A stretch of DNA of 16,294 nucleotides from Pseudomonadota bacterium (GTDB lineage: Bacteria > Pseudomonadota > Alphaproteobacteria > Rhizobiales > Devosiaceae), in the NCBI GenBank assembly GCA_023415605.1, contig JAEZKB010000187.1, forward strand, positions 1 to 16,294. The letters run 5' to 3'. Positions 1 through 6,658 of the stretch are shown here, one piece after another; the first letter of the stretch is position 1, and every line of letters starts with the position of its first letter. The notes under the pieces are model-generated. The model ran no database searches. It saw only the letters and a list, made by a program, of their open reading frames with translations, and had not been told where the DNA came from. The translations under genes and the position numbers were made by a program.

Positions 1-833
1 TGTCTTTCCATCTGCAGGGTTTCTGCCGGGCATCCATAGACCCGGATCAGTGCCGCGTGTAACGGCGTTCTTAGCGAAGCATCGCCCAGCGCGGCAAGCG
101 CGCCGTGCCGGGTTTCCGGAGCATTGAAGCGCAGAGCTCCTATGCAGACGTCCTCGAACAGCAGTCCGCATTCGGACAAAATGCAGGCCGCACCCGCCAG
201 GTCCCAGTCGTTCGAGCCACGCCGCGCCACGGCGGCATCGAGCCGGCCGGTCGCGACCTGCACGAGCTGATAGGCGAGAGAGGGGAAATAGGGGCCGCGT
301 TTGTAGTCCAACCCCTCGGCCTGTAGCTCTTGATGAACCGCACCAGGGGCGGGGATCAACGGCGCTGTGCGGTCAGGGGGTGTCATTCGCTGCAGCGGTG
401 CGCCATTGAGCCGGGCACCACCGCCACTGCAGGCATCGTACATCTCATCGCGGGCAGGGGCGTAGACGACGCCGGCGATGGCGACGCCGTTCTCAACGAC
501 GGCCAGCGACACCGTCCAGCTGTCCTCGCCGCGGATGAAGCCGCGCGTGCCGTCGATGGGATCGACGACGAAAACGCGGGATTTGCTGAGCCGCTCGGAA
601 TTGTCCGCAGTCTCTTCGCTGAGCCAGCCGTAGTCAGGACGTGCGGTGGTCAGGGCCGAGTGCAGGAACTTGTCGAGCACGATGTCGGCCTCGCTCACCG
701 GCGAGTTATGGTCCTTGGTCCAGTGTTTGAGATCGCGACGGAAGTAGCCCGCTGCGATAATGCCGGCTGTCACCGCGGTCGACCGCAGGAGCTGCAGGTC
801 CTCTTCCGCTGTATTGGGCATGGGCTGGGGCAT
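1..833 (-). CDS. Inositol monophosphatase family phosphatase, CysQ-like (3' end outside window)
   Basis: This is a Mg2+-dependent phosphatase of the inositol monophosphatase superfamily. 277 complete codons are visible from the ATG at 833, and the C-terminus lies beyond the left edge. The superfamily's metal site is intact: WLSEE at residues 70-74, the DPIDGT box at 91-96 and the GSNDWDLAGA box at 207-216. Substrate cannot be read from these motifs. Family relatives dephosphorylate inositol phosphate, histidinol phosphate, or PAP (the CysQ role of recycling 3'-phosphoadenosine 5'-phosphate from sulfate assimilation). The start at 833 is chosen because GGAAG sits just upstream; an in-frame ATG at 821 is the alternative. 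It lies 68 bp downstream of the DUF3606 gene on the same strand and may be co-transcribed with it. The superfamily is sure; the exact substrate is not. Confidence 0.88.
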   Translation of the reverse strand, partial: MPQPMPNTAEEDLQLLRSTAVTAGIIAAGYFRRDLKHWTKDHNSPVSEADIVLDKFLHSALTTARPDYGWLSEETADNSERLSKSRVFVVDPIDGTRGFIRGEDSWTVSLAVVENGVAIAGVVYAPARDEMYDACSGGGARLNGAPLQRMTPPDRTAPLIPAPGAVHQELQAEGLDYKRGPYFPSLAYQLVQVATGRLDAAVARRGSNDWDLAGAACILSECGLLFEDVCIGALRFNAPETRHGALAALGDASLRTPLHAALIRVYGCPAETLQMER

Positions 834-870
834 TCGACTTCCGGCTAATACTGGCGCCCTTCTAGGCTCC

Positions 871-899
871 CCGGAAGTTCACGACAAGTGTCGTTCCGG
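871..899. repeat. Imperfect inverted repeat between DUF3606 and phosphatase genes
   Basis: ACGACA (881-886) and TGTCGT (889-894) form a 14-bp near-palindrome. It is flanked by CCGGA (871-875) and TCCGG (895-899), with a 5-nt bulge on one side. As minus-strand RNA it could fold between the two genes. No T-tract follows, so it is not a typical intrinsic terminator. A processing or attenuation role is only a guess. Confidence 0.35.
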
Positions 900-901
900 C
901 C

Positions 902-1090
902 CTAGTTCGGCTTGCTGCGGCTGGCCGCTGCATCCGCCGCTTCGCGGCTGGGGCCGGCCTCTTCGATGATCTTTCGCGCCTCGCCAGCCGAGAGGCCATG
1001 CTTCTGCGCGAAATAGGCGACTTCATACTGCTCCTGCGAGTTCACCTTGGCGCGGTCGCGACCATCCTGCATCGTTTTGTTGTCGCTCAT
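902..1090 (-). CDS. DUF3606 domain small protein
   Basis: This 62-aa acidic/basic protein matches the DUF3606 pattern: an Asp-Arg-x-x-(Val/Ile)-Asn motif (DRAKVN, residues 12-17), then Glu-x-Tyr-Glu-Val-x-Tyr-(Phe/Trp)-Ala, then a helix of the form GLSAGEARKIIEEAG (33-47). Its molecular function is unknown. The short helix-turn-helix-like architecture is typical of the family, which is common as short orphan genes in Rhizobiales. A strong Shine-Dalgarno (GGAGG on the minus strand, about 7 nt upstream) supports the ATG at 1090. It begins 29 bp after the stop of the GGDEF-EAL gene, so the two are probably one transcript. The C-terminus (after about residue 48) is low-complexity Ala/Ser/Arg. Confidence 0.85.
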   Translation of the reverse strand: MSDNKTMQDGRDRAKVNSQEQYEVAYFAQKHGLSAGEARKIIEEAGPSREAADAAASRSKPN

Positions 1091-1119
1091 GGTGGGTCCT
1101 CCATCGAGTTGATGAAGGC

Positions 1120-2928
1120 CTAACGCACGAGATTCCGCCGGGTTTCTCCGCTCCGGTCGGCATGGAAATGCTGCAACTGGCGCAGGGGCAGCGGGCGCGA
1201 CAGCAGGTAGCCCTGCAATTCGTGACAGCCGCAGGACACGAGATAGTCGCGCTGCAGTTCGGTTTCGACGCCTTCGGCGGTCACCTGCATGCCCAGAGCG
1301 CGCGCGAGACCCACTATGGTTTCGACAATCGCTGCGGCGTCGCTGGAGGTGCCGAGCTGCGCCACGAAGGATTTGTCGACCTTGAGCTTGTCGACATTGT
1401 AGCGGCGGAGATAGCTTAGCGAGGAATAGCCGGTGCCGAAATCATCGAGTGCCAGCCGGATGCCGGCCGAGCGCAGCCGCTTGAGACCTGCTTCGGTGCT
1501 CTCGGTGGCGTCGAGCAGCACGCCTTCGGTGATCTCGATCTGGATCCGGCTGGGGTCGATCTTCATATCGGCAATAGTCGCTAGCGCCCGGTCGTAGAAG
1601 CGGCGGCGGCGGAGCTGCACGGGCGAGACATTGACCGCTACCCAAGGGATGTTGGTGTCGAGCAGCATGCGGCAGGCGTCTTCGAACACCCATTCGCCAA
1701 GCTGGTCGATGAGGCCGCGTTCCTCGGCAATGTTGATGAAGAGGTCCGGTGAAAGCCGCCCGCGCTCTGGGTGGTTCCAGCGCACCAGCGCCTCGGCTCC
1801 GGCCATCGCACCGCTGGCGGTGAAGATCGGTTGATACTCGAGCTGCAGTTGATCGCCACTGGTCAGCGCATCGCGCAGGTCGTGCTCGACGACCCGCCGC
1901 TCTGCCAAAGCCTGCGCCATCACCGGCGCGAACAGCTGCCAGCGGCCGCGCCCCTGCGACTTTGCCTCGTAGAGCGCGATATCGGCTTCGCGGAACACCT
2001 GGTCCGCAGTCGCGCCACGCCGGCCTGCGCTGATCCCGAGGCTCGCCCCGATGAAGGCCGGATCACCCAAGAGGTCGAACTGCCGGCCTAGTTCGGAGAG
2101 GACCGCATTGCTGATGCCTTCAGCCATATGCGGATTGGTCACCTGCTTGAGCAAAACGGCGAATTCATCGCCGCCGAGCCGCGCCACGACGCCGTGGTTT
2201 CCCACCAGCGCCACCAGGCGTCGCGCTACCTGTCGTATCAGTTCGTCGCCGGCCACGTGTCCCAGCGTGTCGTTCACGTGCTTGAAGCGGTCGAGATCGA
2301 TGAGGATCAGGATAGCCTGTGCGTGCTCGGTCGCGGCGTCGACGGCGGCCTGAAGTTCGACCTCGAACCGGGCGCGGTTGGGGAGTCCAGTCAGCGGGTC
2401 GTGATAGGCGAGGTGGTGAATGCGATCCTCGGCCAGTTTACGGTCGGTGATGTCACGGGCGATGCCGACTAGGCCGATGACGTTGCCATCGACGTCACGC
2501 AAGGGCAGCTTGCTGGTCGAGAGCCAACGGCGGCTGCCATCGGCCAGCACCACGTATTCCTCGTGGTCAAGGATTGCCTTGCCGGTCCGCATGACCGTAC
2601 GGTCATTGGCGATAAACTCTTCCGCTCGCTCGCGCGGATGCACATCGAGATCGGTCTTGCCGAGCAGGTCGTTCGAATCGTCGTGCCCAAGGTCCGCCGC
2701 TACGGCCCGGTTGGCGACAACGAAGCGACAGTTGATGTCCTTAACGAAGAGATAGTCGGGCACCTGGTCGATCATGGCGCGGAGCCAGACGCGCTCTTCG
2801 TTCCAGTGCGTTTGGTCGGTCGCCATTCGCTCGACGAAGCGGCGCAGCCCTTCATGCGCGGCAATCAATGCCTCGAGTGAATCGAGTGACCTATGGTCAC
2901 CGGGCTTGATTGAACGTCTGGGCGCCAT
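1120..2928 (-). CDS. PAS-GGDEF-EAL c-di-GMP turnover protein
   Basis: This 602-aa protein has no membrane segment, so it is probably cytosolic. Residues about 20-40 are a helical lead-in and 45-165 a PAS sensor domain (QVPDYLFVKD; DITDRKLAED linker). Residues 170-333 are a diguanylate cyclase domain with an intact GGDEF at 252-256. Residues about 345-590 are an EAL phosphodiesterase domain with EAL at 379-381, NVSP at 433-436, EITE at 465-468, DDFGTG at 495-500, KVDKSF at 516-521 and AEGVET at 551-556. Both catalytic domains look active by motif. The RxxD product-inhibition site expected five residues before GGDEF is absent (GNHG instead), so cyclase feedback by c-di-GMP through that site is not expected. 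Family knowledge: the net direction of such bifunctional proteins is set by the sensor domain. The Shine-Dalgarno upstream of the ATG at 2928 is weak, so the start is less certain than the domains. Confidence 0.95.
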   Translation of the reverse strand: MAPRRSIKPGDHRSLDSLEALIAAHEGLRRFVERMATDQTHWNEERVWLRAMIDQVPDYLFVKDINCRFVVANRAVAADLGHDDSNDLLGKTDLDVHPRERAEEFIANDRTVMRTGKAILDHEEYVVLADGSRRWLSTSKLPLRDVDGNVIGLVGIARDITDRKLAEDRIHHLAYHDPLTGLPNRARFEVELQAAVDAATEHAQAILILIDLDRFKHVNDTLGHVAGDELIRQVARRLVALVGNHGVVARLGGDEFAVLLKQVTNPHMAEGISNAVLSELGRQFDLLGDPAFIGASLGISAGRRGATADQVFREADIALYEAKSQGRGRWQLFAPVMAQALAERRVVEHDLRDALTSGDQLQLEYQPIFTASGAMAGAEALVRWNHPERGRLSPDLFINIAEERGLIDQLGEWVFEDACRMLLDTNIPWVAVNVSPVQLRRRRFYDRALATIADMKIDPSRIQIEITEGVLLDATESTEAGLKRLRSAGIRLALDDFGTGYSSLSYLRRYNVDKLKVDKSFVAQLGTSSDAAAIVETIVGLARALGMQVTAEGVETELQRDYLVSCGCHELQGYLLSRPLPLRQLQHFHADRSGETRRNLVR

Positions 2929-3044
2929 TCTGGCTTGCGGCTCGCGGAACTTCGTGTTGCTCGATGGCCGAGTCTAGACGGCAGACGCTAAGTAATCTCT
3001 AAATCATAGGTGCACCGTCCCGAATTTCGCATTTCCCGTGTTCT

Positions 3045-3071
3045 TTGATCTATCTCAAGTTTGAATATAAC
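3045..3071 (+). promoter_or_regulatory. Possible sigma-70-type promoter for the Gfo/Idh/MocA gene
   Basis: TTGATC (3045-3050) and TATAAC (3066-3071) resemble -35 and -10 boxes. The spacer is only 15 bp, shorter than ideal, and the resulting 5' leader would be long (about 225 nt). It is supported mainly by its AT-rich setting and by the dyad that covers the -10 box. Confidence 0.25.
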
Positions 3072-3074
3072 TTG
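3056..3074. promoter_or_regulatory. 19-bp operator-like dyad
   Basis: CAAGTT (3056-3061) and AACTTG (3069-3074) are perfect inverted arms of 6 bp around a 7-nt AT-rich spacer. This is the geometry of a dimeric repressor site. It overlaps the putative -10 box of the oxidoreductase promoter, so binding would block transcription. No regulator gene lies next to it. Confidence 0.4.
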
Positions 3075-3304
3075 TTTGGATAAGTGCGTAGAATCCGTCC
3101 GATGTTTGTTCTTCTCTCCGCTTGCATATGAGATGGGCGTCCGGATCCGCCCGAGAGACGCGAGCCTAGGCGCCAACGACACCGTGTGGCTGGTCGCGTA
3201 TCGACGCCCACCCCGCGCTTGACGAAGTAACCAGACGGTGAATTAGTGGTCGCAACCGGCGGGAGGACCGCGGCCAATCCAATCGGACAAGGACCCGACT
3301 AGAA

Positions 3305-4600
3305 TTGAAATACGCCATCGTGGGCGCGGGGGCGCGCCATGCCATGTTCCGCACGGCCATCACCCAGACCCATGCCAACGGCAACGACCTGGTTGCACTT
3401 TGCGACGTCAACGAGAAGCGCCTGGCGCTCTCGGCCAGCAAGATCCCCGATCAGCCCGGCAACGGCATTGCCACCTACGATGCTGCGGATTTTGACCGCA
3501 TGCTGAATGAGCAGCAGCCTGACACGGTCATCGTCACTACGCCCGACTATCTCCACCATGAGTACATCGTCCGTGCCCTCAAGGAGGGCCGCGACGTGAT
3601 GACCGAAAAGCCGATGACGGTGGATCTCGGCAAGCTCAAAGAGATCCTCGACGCGCAAGCGGCGAGCGGCCGCAAAGTCACAGTGACCTTCAACTATCGC
3701 TACACGCCGGCGCGCACGCAGCTCAAGGATCTGCTGATGTCGGGCGCCATCGGCGACATCACCGCGGTCGATTTCACCTGGTTTCTCGACCGCGTCCATG
3801 GCGCCGACTATTTCCGCCGTTGGCACCGCTACAAGGACAAGTCCGGTGGGCTGCTGGTGCACAAATCCACCCACCATTTCGACCTCATGAACTGGTGGGT
3901 CGCATCGACGCCGAAGACCGTCAGCGCCACCGGCAAGCGCCAGTTCTATACGCCTGAAATGGCGCGCGAACTCGGCCTCGAAAACCACGGCGAGCGCTGC
4001 CACGGCTGCCCGGTTTTCGACAAGTGCGATTACCGCCTCGATCTTGAGAACGATCCGGCTCTGCGTGAGCTTTATCTGGAAGCCGAGGATGCCGACGGAT
4101 ACCTGCGCGACAAGTGCGTGTTCGCCAGCGACATCACCATCGAAGACACCATGCAGGTGCAGGTGCGATACGCCAATGACGTGATGCTCAACTACTCGCT
4201 CTGCGCTTACTCGCCCTGGGAAGGTCTCGAAATCCGCTTCCACGGCACCAAGGGCGAGCTGATCCACAAGCATATCGAAGTGCATGGTGTTTTTGGCGGC
4301 CAGCGCGACAAGGCGCATGAGGACAACATGACCACCATGCTGCACCTTGCCGGCAAGCGTCCGGAAAAGCTCGAGGTGTGGCAAGGCTCGGGTGACCACG
4401 GTGGCGCCGACCCCGTGATGCTGGGCTATCTCTTCAACTCAGAGGGCATGGCCCCCGACAAGTACAACCGCGCATCGAGCCACAAGGAAGGCGCCTGGTC
4501 GATCCTCACCGGCATCGCCGCCAATGCCTCTATTGCCACCCGTAAGACCATCGATGTTGATCGAATGTTGGTCGACGCCGGCATCACGCTGATACGTTAG
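3305..4600 (+). CDS. Gfo/Idh/MocA family NAD(P)-dependent oxidoreductase with cysteine cluster
   Basis: This 431-aa protein is probably a sugar or polyol dehydrogenase-type enzyme. A Rossmann glycine motif (AIVGAGAR, 4-11) opens the N-terminal nucleotide-binding domain, and the family EKP motif (EKPMTVD) is at 101-107. The second domain carries the active-site run HKSTHHFDLMNWW at 186-198; the family's usual first Asp of this run appears to be His186. A CX2CX5C cluster (Cys232, 235, 241) plus Cys271 sits in an insertion of the C-terminal domain and could bind metal or stabilise the fold. The protein is longer than the roughly 330-390 aa typical of the family. The start is TTG at 3305, chosen because KYAIVGAG fits the family N-terminus and AAGGA (3289-3293) precedes it; no ATG is available. 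Substrate is unknown. It appears monocistronic. Confidence 0.9.
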   Translation: MKYAIVGAGARHAMFRTAITQTHANGNDLVALCDVNEKRLALSASKIPDQPGNGIATYDAADFDRMLNEQQPDTVIVTTPDYLHHEYIVRALKEGRDVMTEKPMTVDLGKLKEILDAQAASGRKVTVTFNYRYTPARTQLKDLLMSGAIGDITAVDFTWFLDRVHGADYFRRWHRYKDKSGGLLVHKSTHHFDLMNWWVASTPKTVSATGKRQFYTPEMARELGLENHGERCHGCPVFDKCDYRLDLENDPALRELYLEAEDADGYLRDKCVFASDITIEDTMQVQVRYANDVMLNYSLCAYSPWEGLEIRFHGTKGELIHKHIEVHGVFGGQRDKAHEDNMTTMLHLAGKRPEKLEVWQGSGDHGGADPVMLGYLFNSEGMAPDKYNRASSHKEGAWSILTGIAANASIATRKTIDVDRMLVDAGITLIR

Positions 4601-4676
4601 TGGGCATTCCACGACTCTGAGCAAAATTTGAGCATGGTGCCAAGCGGGAGGGCGAGAAGCGCTCTCTCACCTACTT

Positions 4677-4734
4677 GGCGTCGGGCGCCTCTAGCTCCAG
4701 CCCGTTGATTTGAAAGACAGATTGGCCCGACGCC
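4677..4734. repeat. 10-bp perfect inverted repeat upstream of the nirA-type promoter
   Basis: GGCGTCGGGC (4677-4686) and GCCCGACGCC (4725-4734) are perfect inverted arms with a 38-nt spacer. They lie just upstream of the sigma-54 -24 box. They could be paired activator sites or a foldable element of an upstream transcript. The left half also overlaps a second inverted pair, GCCAAG (4639-4644) with CTTGGC (4674-4679). A GGTGC (4636-4640), about 100 bp before the -24 box, could be half of an NtrC-type site, but no full NtrC palindrome is visible. Confidence 0.4.
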
Positions 4735-4738
4735 CCAT

Positions 4739-4755
4739 CTGGCACGATCCCTGCA
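4739..4755 (+). promoter_or_regulatory. Sigma-54 (RpoN) promoter of the nirA-flavoprotein operon
   Basis: CTGGCACGATCCCTGCA matches the sigma-54 consensus YTGGCACGRNNNTTGCW at every defined position except one T to C. The GG of -24 (4741-4742) and the GC of -12 (4753-4754) have the obligatory 10-nt separation. Transcription should begin near 4766, leaving a leader of about 130 nt. Known for the class: such promoters need an enhancer-binding activator, usually NtrC for nitrogen-assimilation genes. Confidence 0.72.
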
Positions 4756-4768
4756 TCAATTCGGGTAA

Positions 4769-4782
4769 GCGACCTCGGTCGC
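4769..4782 (+). promoter_or_regulatory. Leader hairpin 1 of the nirA operon
   Basis: GCGACCTCGGTCGC folds as a 5-bp stem closed by a CTCG tetraloop. It starts about 3 nt after the predicted transcription start. It occupies the place of the first hairpin of an ANTAR-responsive leader, but its loop does not show the A1/G4 hexaloop pattern. Confidence 0.45.
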
Positions 4783-4787
4783 AGCGC

Positions 4788-4805
4788 GCGCCCAAAGCTG
4801 GGCGC
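4788..4805 (+). promoter_or_regulatory. Leader hairpin 2, ANTAR-type hexaloop candidate
   Basis: GCGCCC and GGGCGC form a 6-bp stem around the hexaloop AAAGCT. A at loop position 1 and G at position 4 are the residues conserved in RNA hairpins bound by ANTAR antiterminators such as NasR/NasT and EutV. The loop A and T could also pair, leaving a tetraloop. It stands 10 nt before the terminator-like stem. Confidence 0.45.
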
Positions 4806-4815
4806 TCCACTAGGC

Positions 4816-4880
4816 AAAGCCGCCATCGGTATGACGTCCGGATCCTCCTCCCCCGGCCGTCGAGACCGGTGGCGGCTTTT
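4816..4880 (+). terminator. Terminator-like attenuator stem in the nirA leader
   Basis: AAAGCCGCCATCGGT (4816-4830) pairs with ACCGGTGGCGGCTTT (4865-4879) over 15 positions with a single U-G wobble. The stem ends in a short T run (4877-4880). The 34-nt loop carries CCTCCTCCC at 4844-4852. It lies after the predicted start site and 8 nt before the ribosome-binding site, the position of a transcription attenuator. The T-tract is short, so termination strength is uncertain. Confidence 0.55.
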
Positions 4881-4897
4881 CGCATTTGAGGGACCCG

Positions 4898-6658
4898 ATG
4901 ACCGACGCCACGCCTTTCGACTTTTCGCCTGAACAGCGCCGCTATCTTGAAGGCCTGGTCGCCGGCATGAGCGCGGCGCGCGCGGTTACGGTTGGCCCCG
5001 CTGCTGCCGAACCCACCGGTCCCGACGCGCCGCATCTTCTTGCCATGGCCCGCACGGAGGCCGAGGGGAAAAAGCTGGCCGAGCCGGAAAAGCTCAAGCG
5101 CGACGAGCATCCGCTTGATGCCTATCAGCGACTGAAATCTCAAGCCGAGAGCGGGACCTTCCCCAAGCCGCAGGACGACTTTCGCTGGCGCTTCCACGGC
5201 CTCTTCTACGTTGCGCCCAACCAGAACGCCTTCATGTGCCGTCTGCGCATGCCCAACGGCATCCTCAACCATTGGCAGTTGGCCGGCCTAGCCATGATCG
5301 CCATCACGCACGGGGGCGGCTATTCGCACGTCACCACCCGCGCCAACCTGCAGATCCGCGAGATCGCCGCCGAAAAGGGCCCGAGCCTGCTCGAGGCCAT
5401 ACAGGATCTCGGCCTGACCGCCCGTGGCTCCGGCGCGGATAACATCCGCAATGTAACCGGATCACCCACCGCCGGCATCGATCCGCAGGAACTGCTCGAC
5501 ACGCGCCCCTATGCCCGTCATTGGCACCATCACATCCTCAACAGCCGCACGCTCTTCGGCCTGCCGCGCAAGTTCAATGTCGCCTTCGATGGTGGCGGCG
5601 CCATCGCAGCGCTGGAGGATACCAACGACATCGGTTTCCAAGCCGCCGAGATCGTCGATGGGGCAGGGGTGGAGCCCGGCATCTGGTTCCGCCTCGTCCT
5701 GGGAGGCATCACTGGCCACATGGATTTCGCCCGGCCCACCGGCGTCTATGTGAGGCCGGAGGAGGCGACTGCCGTCGCCGACGCCATCATCCGCGTCTTC
5801 ATCGACCATGGCGATCGCACCGACCGCAACAAGGCCCGCCTCAAATACGTCCTCGACGCCTGGGGTTTCGAAAAATTCCTGCTGGCTGTCGAACAGCGGC
5901 TGGGCAAGCCCTTCGTGAGGGTCCCGGAGGACTGCGTCAAGCCGCGCCGGGCCATCGATCGGCTTGCCCATATCGGCGTGCATCCCCAGAAGCAGCCGGA
6001 CCTCAACTGGGTCGGTGTCGTGCTTCCGAGCGGCAGGATGACCGCGGCACAGATGCGCGGCCTCGCCGAAATCGCCCGCACTCTCGGTGACGGCGACATC
6101 CGGCTGACCGTCTGGCAGAACCTCCTCATCTCCGGCGTTCCTGATGCAGACGTGGTTGACGTCGTTGCCGCCGTCTCCGCCCTCGGCCTCGCCACCGAGG
6201 CGACGCCGATCCGCGCCGGCCTCGTCTCCTGTACCGGCAACAAGGGATGCAAATTTGCCGCCGCCGACACCAAGGGCACCGGCGAGGCCATCGTCGCCCA
6301 AGTCGAGAGGCAGTTGGAGATCGACACGCCCGTCAACATTCACCTGACCGGCTGCCACCATTCCTGCGCCCAACATTATATCGGCGACATTGGCCTGATC
6401 GCCTGCAAGATCGACCAGGGCGAGGAGGCCGACCCGGTCGAAGGCTTCCACCTCTTCGTCGGCGGCGGTTCGGGCGGCGACGCGAAGATCGGCCGCGAAC
6501 TCTTCCGAGACATTCCGAGCGCCGATTGCCCTGCCACGGTCGAGCGCTTGCTCAAGGCCTACCTCGCGCACCGCGCCCCAACCGAGACGTTCTTCGACTT
6601 CGCCAATCGCCTCGAGATCGAAGCCCTGAAGTCCCTCGTTTCGACGGTAGCCGCATGA
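4898..6658 (+). CDS. nirA: NirA family siroheme [4Fe-4S] reductase (assimilatory nitrite or sulfite reductase)
   Basis: This 586-aa enzyme catalyses six-electron reduction of nitrite to ammonia, or sulfite to sulfide, in the cytoplasm. It has the two-repeat nitrite/sulfite reductase architecture. Siroheme-contact stretches are at residues about 113-120 (MCRLRMPN), 146-156 (TTRANLQIREI) and 187-195. The cluster ligands are Cys445 and Cys451 (CTGNKGC) and Cys486 and Cys490 (TGCHHSC). Residues 484-500 fit the family signature [STV]GCx3Cx6[DE]. The Ser in CHHSC and the following GDIGL resemble nitrite reductases (CPNSC, DIGL) more than sulfite reductases (CPNGC). ATG 4898 is preferred over the in-frame TTG at 4886 because GAGGGA (4888-4893) is well placed. 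The stop overlaps the next start as ATGA. Nitrite is favoured by the sigma-54 promoter; the sulfite role remains possible. Confidence 0.9.
   Translation: MTDATPFDFSPEQRRYLEGLVAGMSAARAVTVGPAAAEPTGPDAPHLLAMARTEAEGKKLAEPEKLKRDEHPLDAYQRLKSQAESGTFPKPQDDFRWRFHGLFYVAPNQNAFMCRLRMPNGILNHWQLAGLAMIAITHGGGYSHVTTRANLQIREIAAEKGPSLLEAIQDLGLTARGSGADNIRNVTGSPTAGIDPQELLDTRPYARHWHHHILNSRTLFGLPRKFNVAFDGGGAIAALEDTNDIGFQAAEIVDGAGVEPGIWFRLVLGGITGHMDFARPTGVYVRPEEATAVADAIIRVFIDHGDRTDRNKARLKYVLDAWGFEKFLLAVEQRLGKPFVRVPEDCVKPRRAIDRLAHIGVHPQKQPDLNWVGVVLPSGRMTAAQMRGLAEIARTLGDGDIRLTVWQNLLISGVPDADVVDVVAAVSALGLATEATPIRAGLVSCTGNKGCKFAAADTKGTGEAIVAQVERQLEIDTPVNIHLTGCHHSCAQHYIGDIGLIACKIDQGEEADPVEGFHLFVGGGSGGDAKIGRELFRDIPSADCPATVERLLKAYLAHRAPTETFFDFANRLEIEALKSLVSTVAA

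Larger units (their letters stand above)
2929..3304. other. AT-rich divergent intergenic control region
   Basis: These 376 nt separate the divergent GGDEF-EAL and Gfo/Idh/MocA genes. I see no convincing gene. Positions about 2990-3115 are markedly more AT-rich than the flanking coding DNA, as expected for promoters. The stretch holds a possible plus-strand promoter at 3045-3071, overlapping a 19-bp dyad at 3056-3074, both listed separately. Short minus-strand open frames here look like chance. Confidence 0.6.

Noticed and set aside
330..848. 172-aa plus-strand open frame near the left edge
   Set aside because: It is antisense to the inositol-monophosphatase-family gene, whose DPIDGT and WDLAG motifs are on the minus strand.
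3299..4399. 366-aa open frame antisense to the oxidoreductase
   Set aside because: It is a mirror of GC-rich codon bias. The plus strand has clear Gfo/Idh/MocA motifs, and the antisense protein shows no family signature or RBS.
4769..4782. Hairpin 1 as a full ANTAR P1 stem
   Set aside because: Its loop (CCTCGG or CTCG) lacks the conserved A1/G4, so only hairpin 2 is claimed as ANTAR-like.
5462..6571. 369-aa open frame antisense to nirA
   Set aside because: Same reason: the plus strand carries the siroheme and cluster motifs over this entire stretch.
6247..6654. 136-residue N-terminal extension of the flavoprotein
   Set aside because: It overlaps the nirA coding sequence out of frame and is Arg/Pro-rich shadow sequence; the ATGA-coupled start at 6655 is right.
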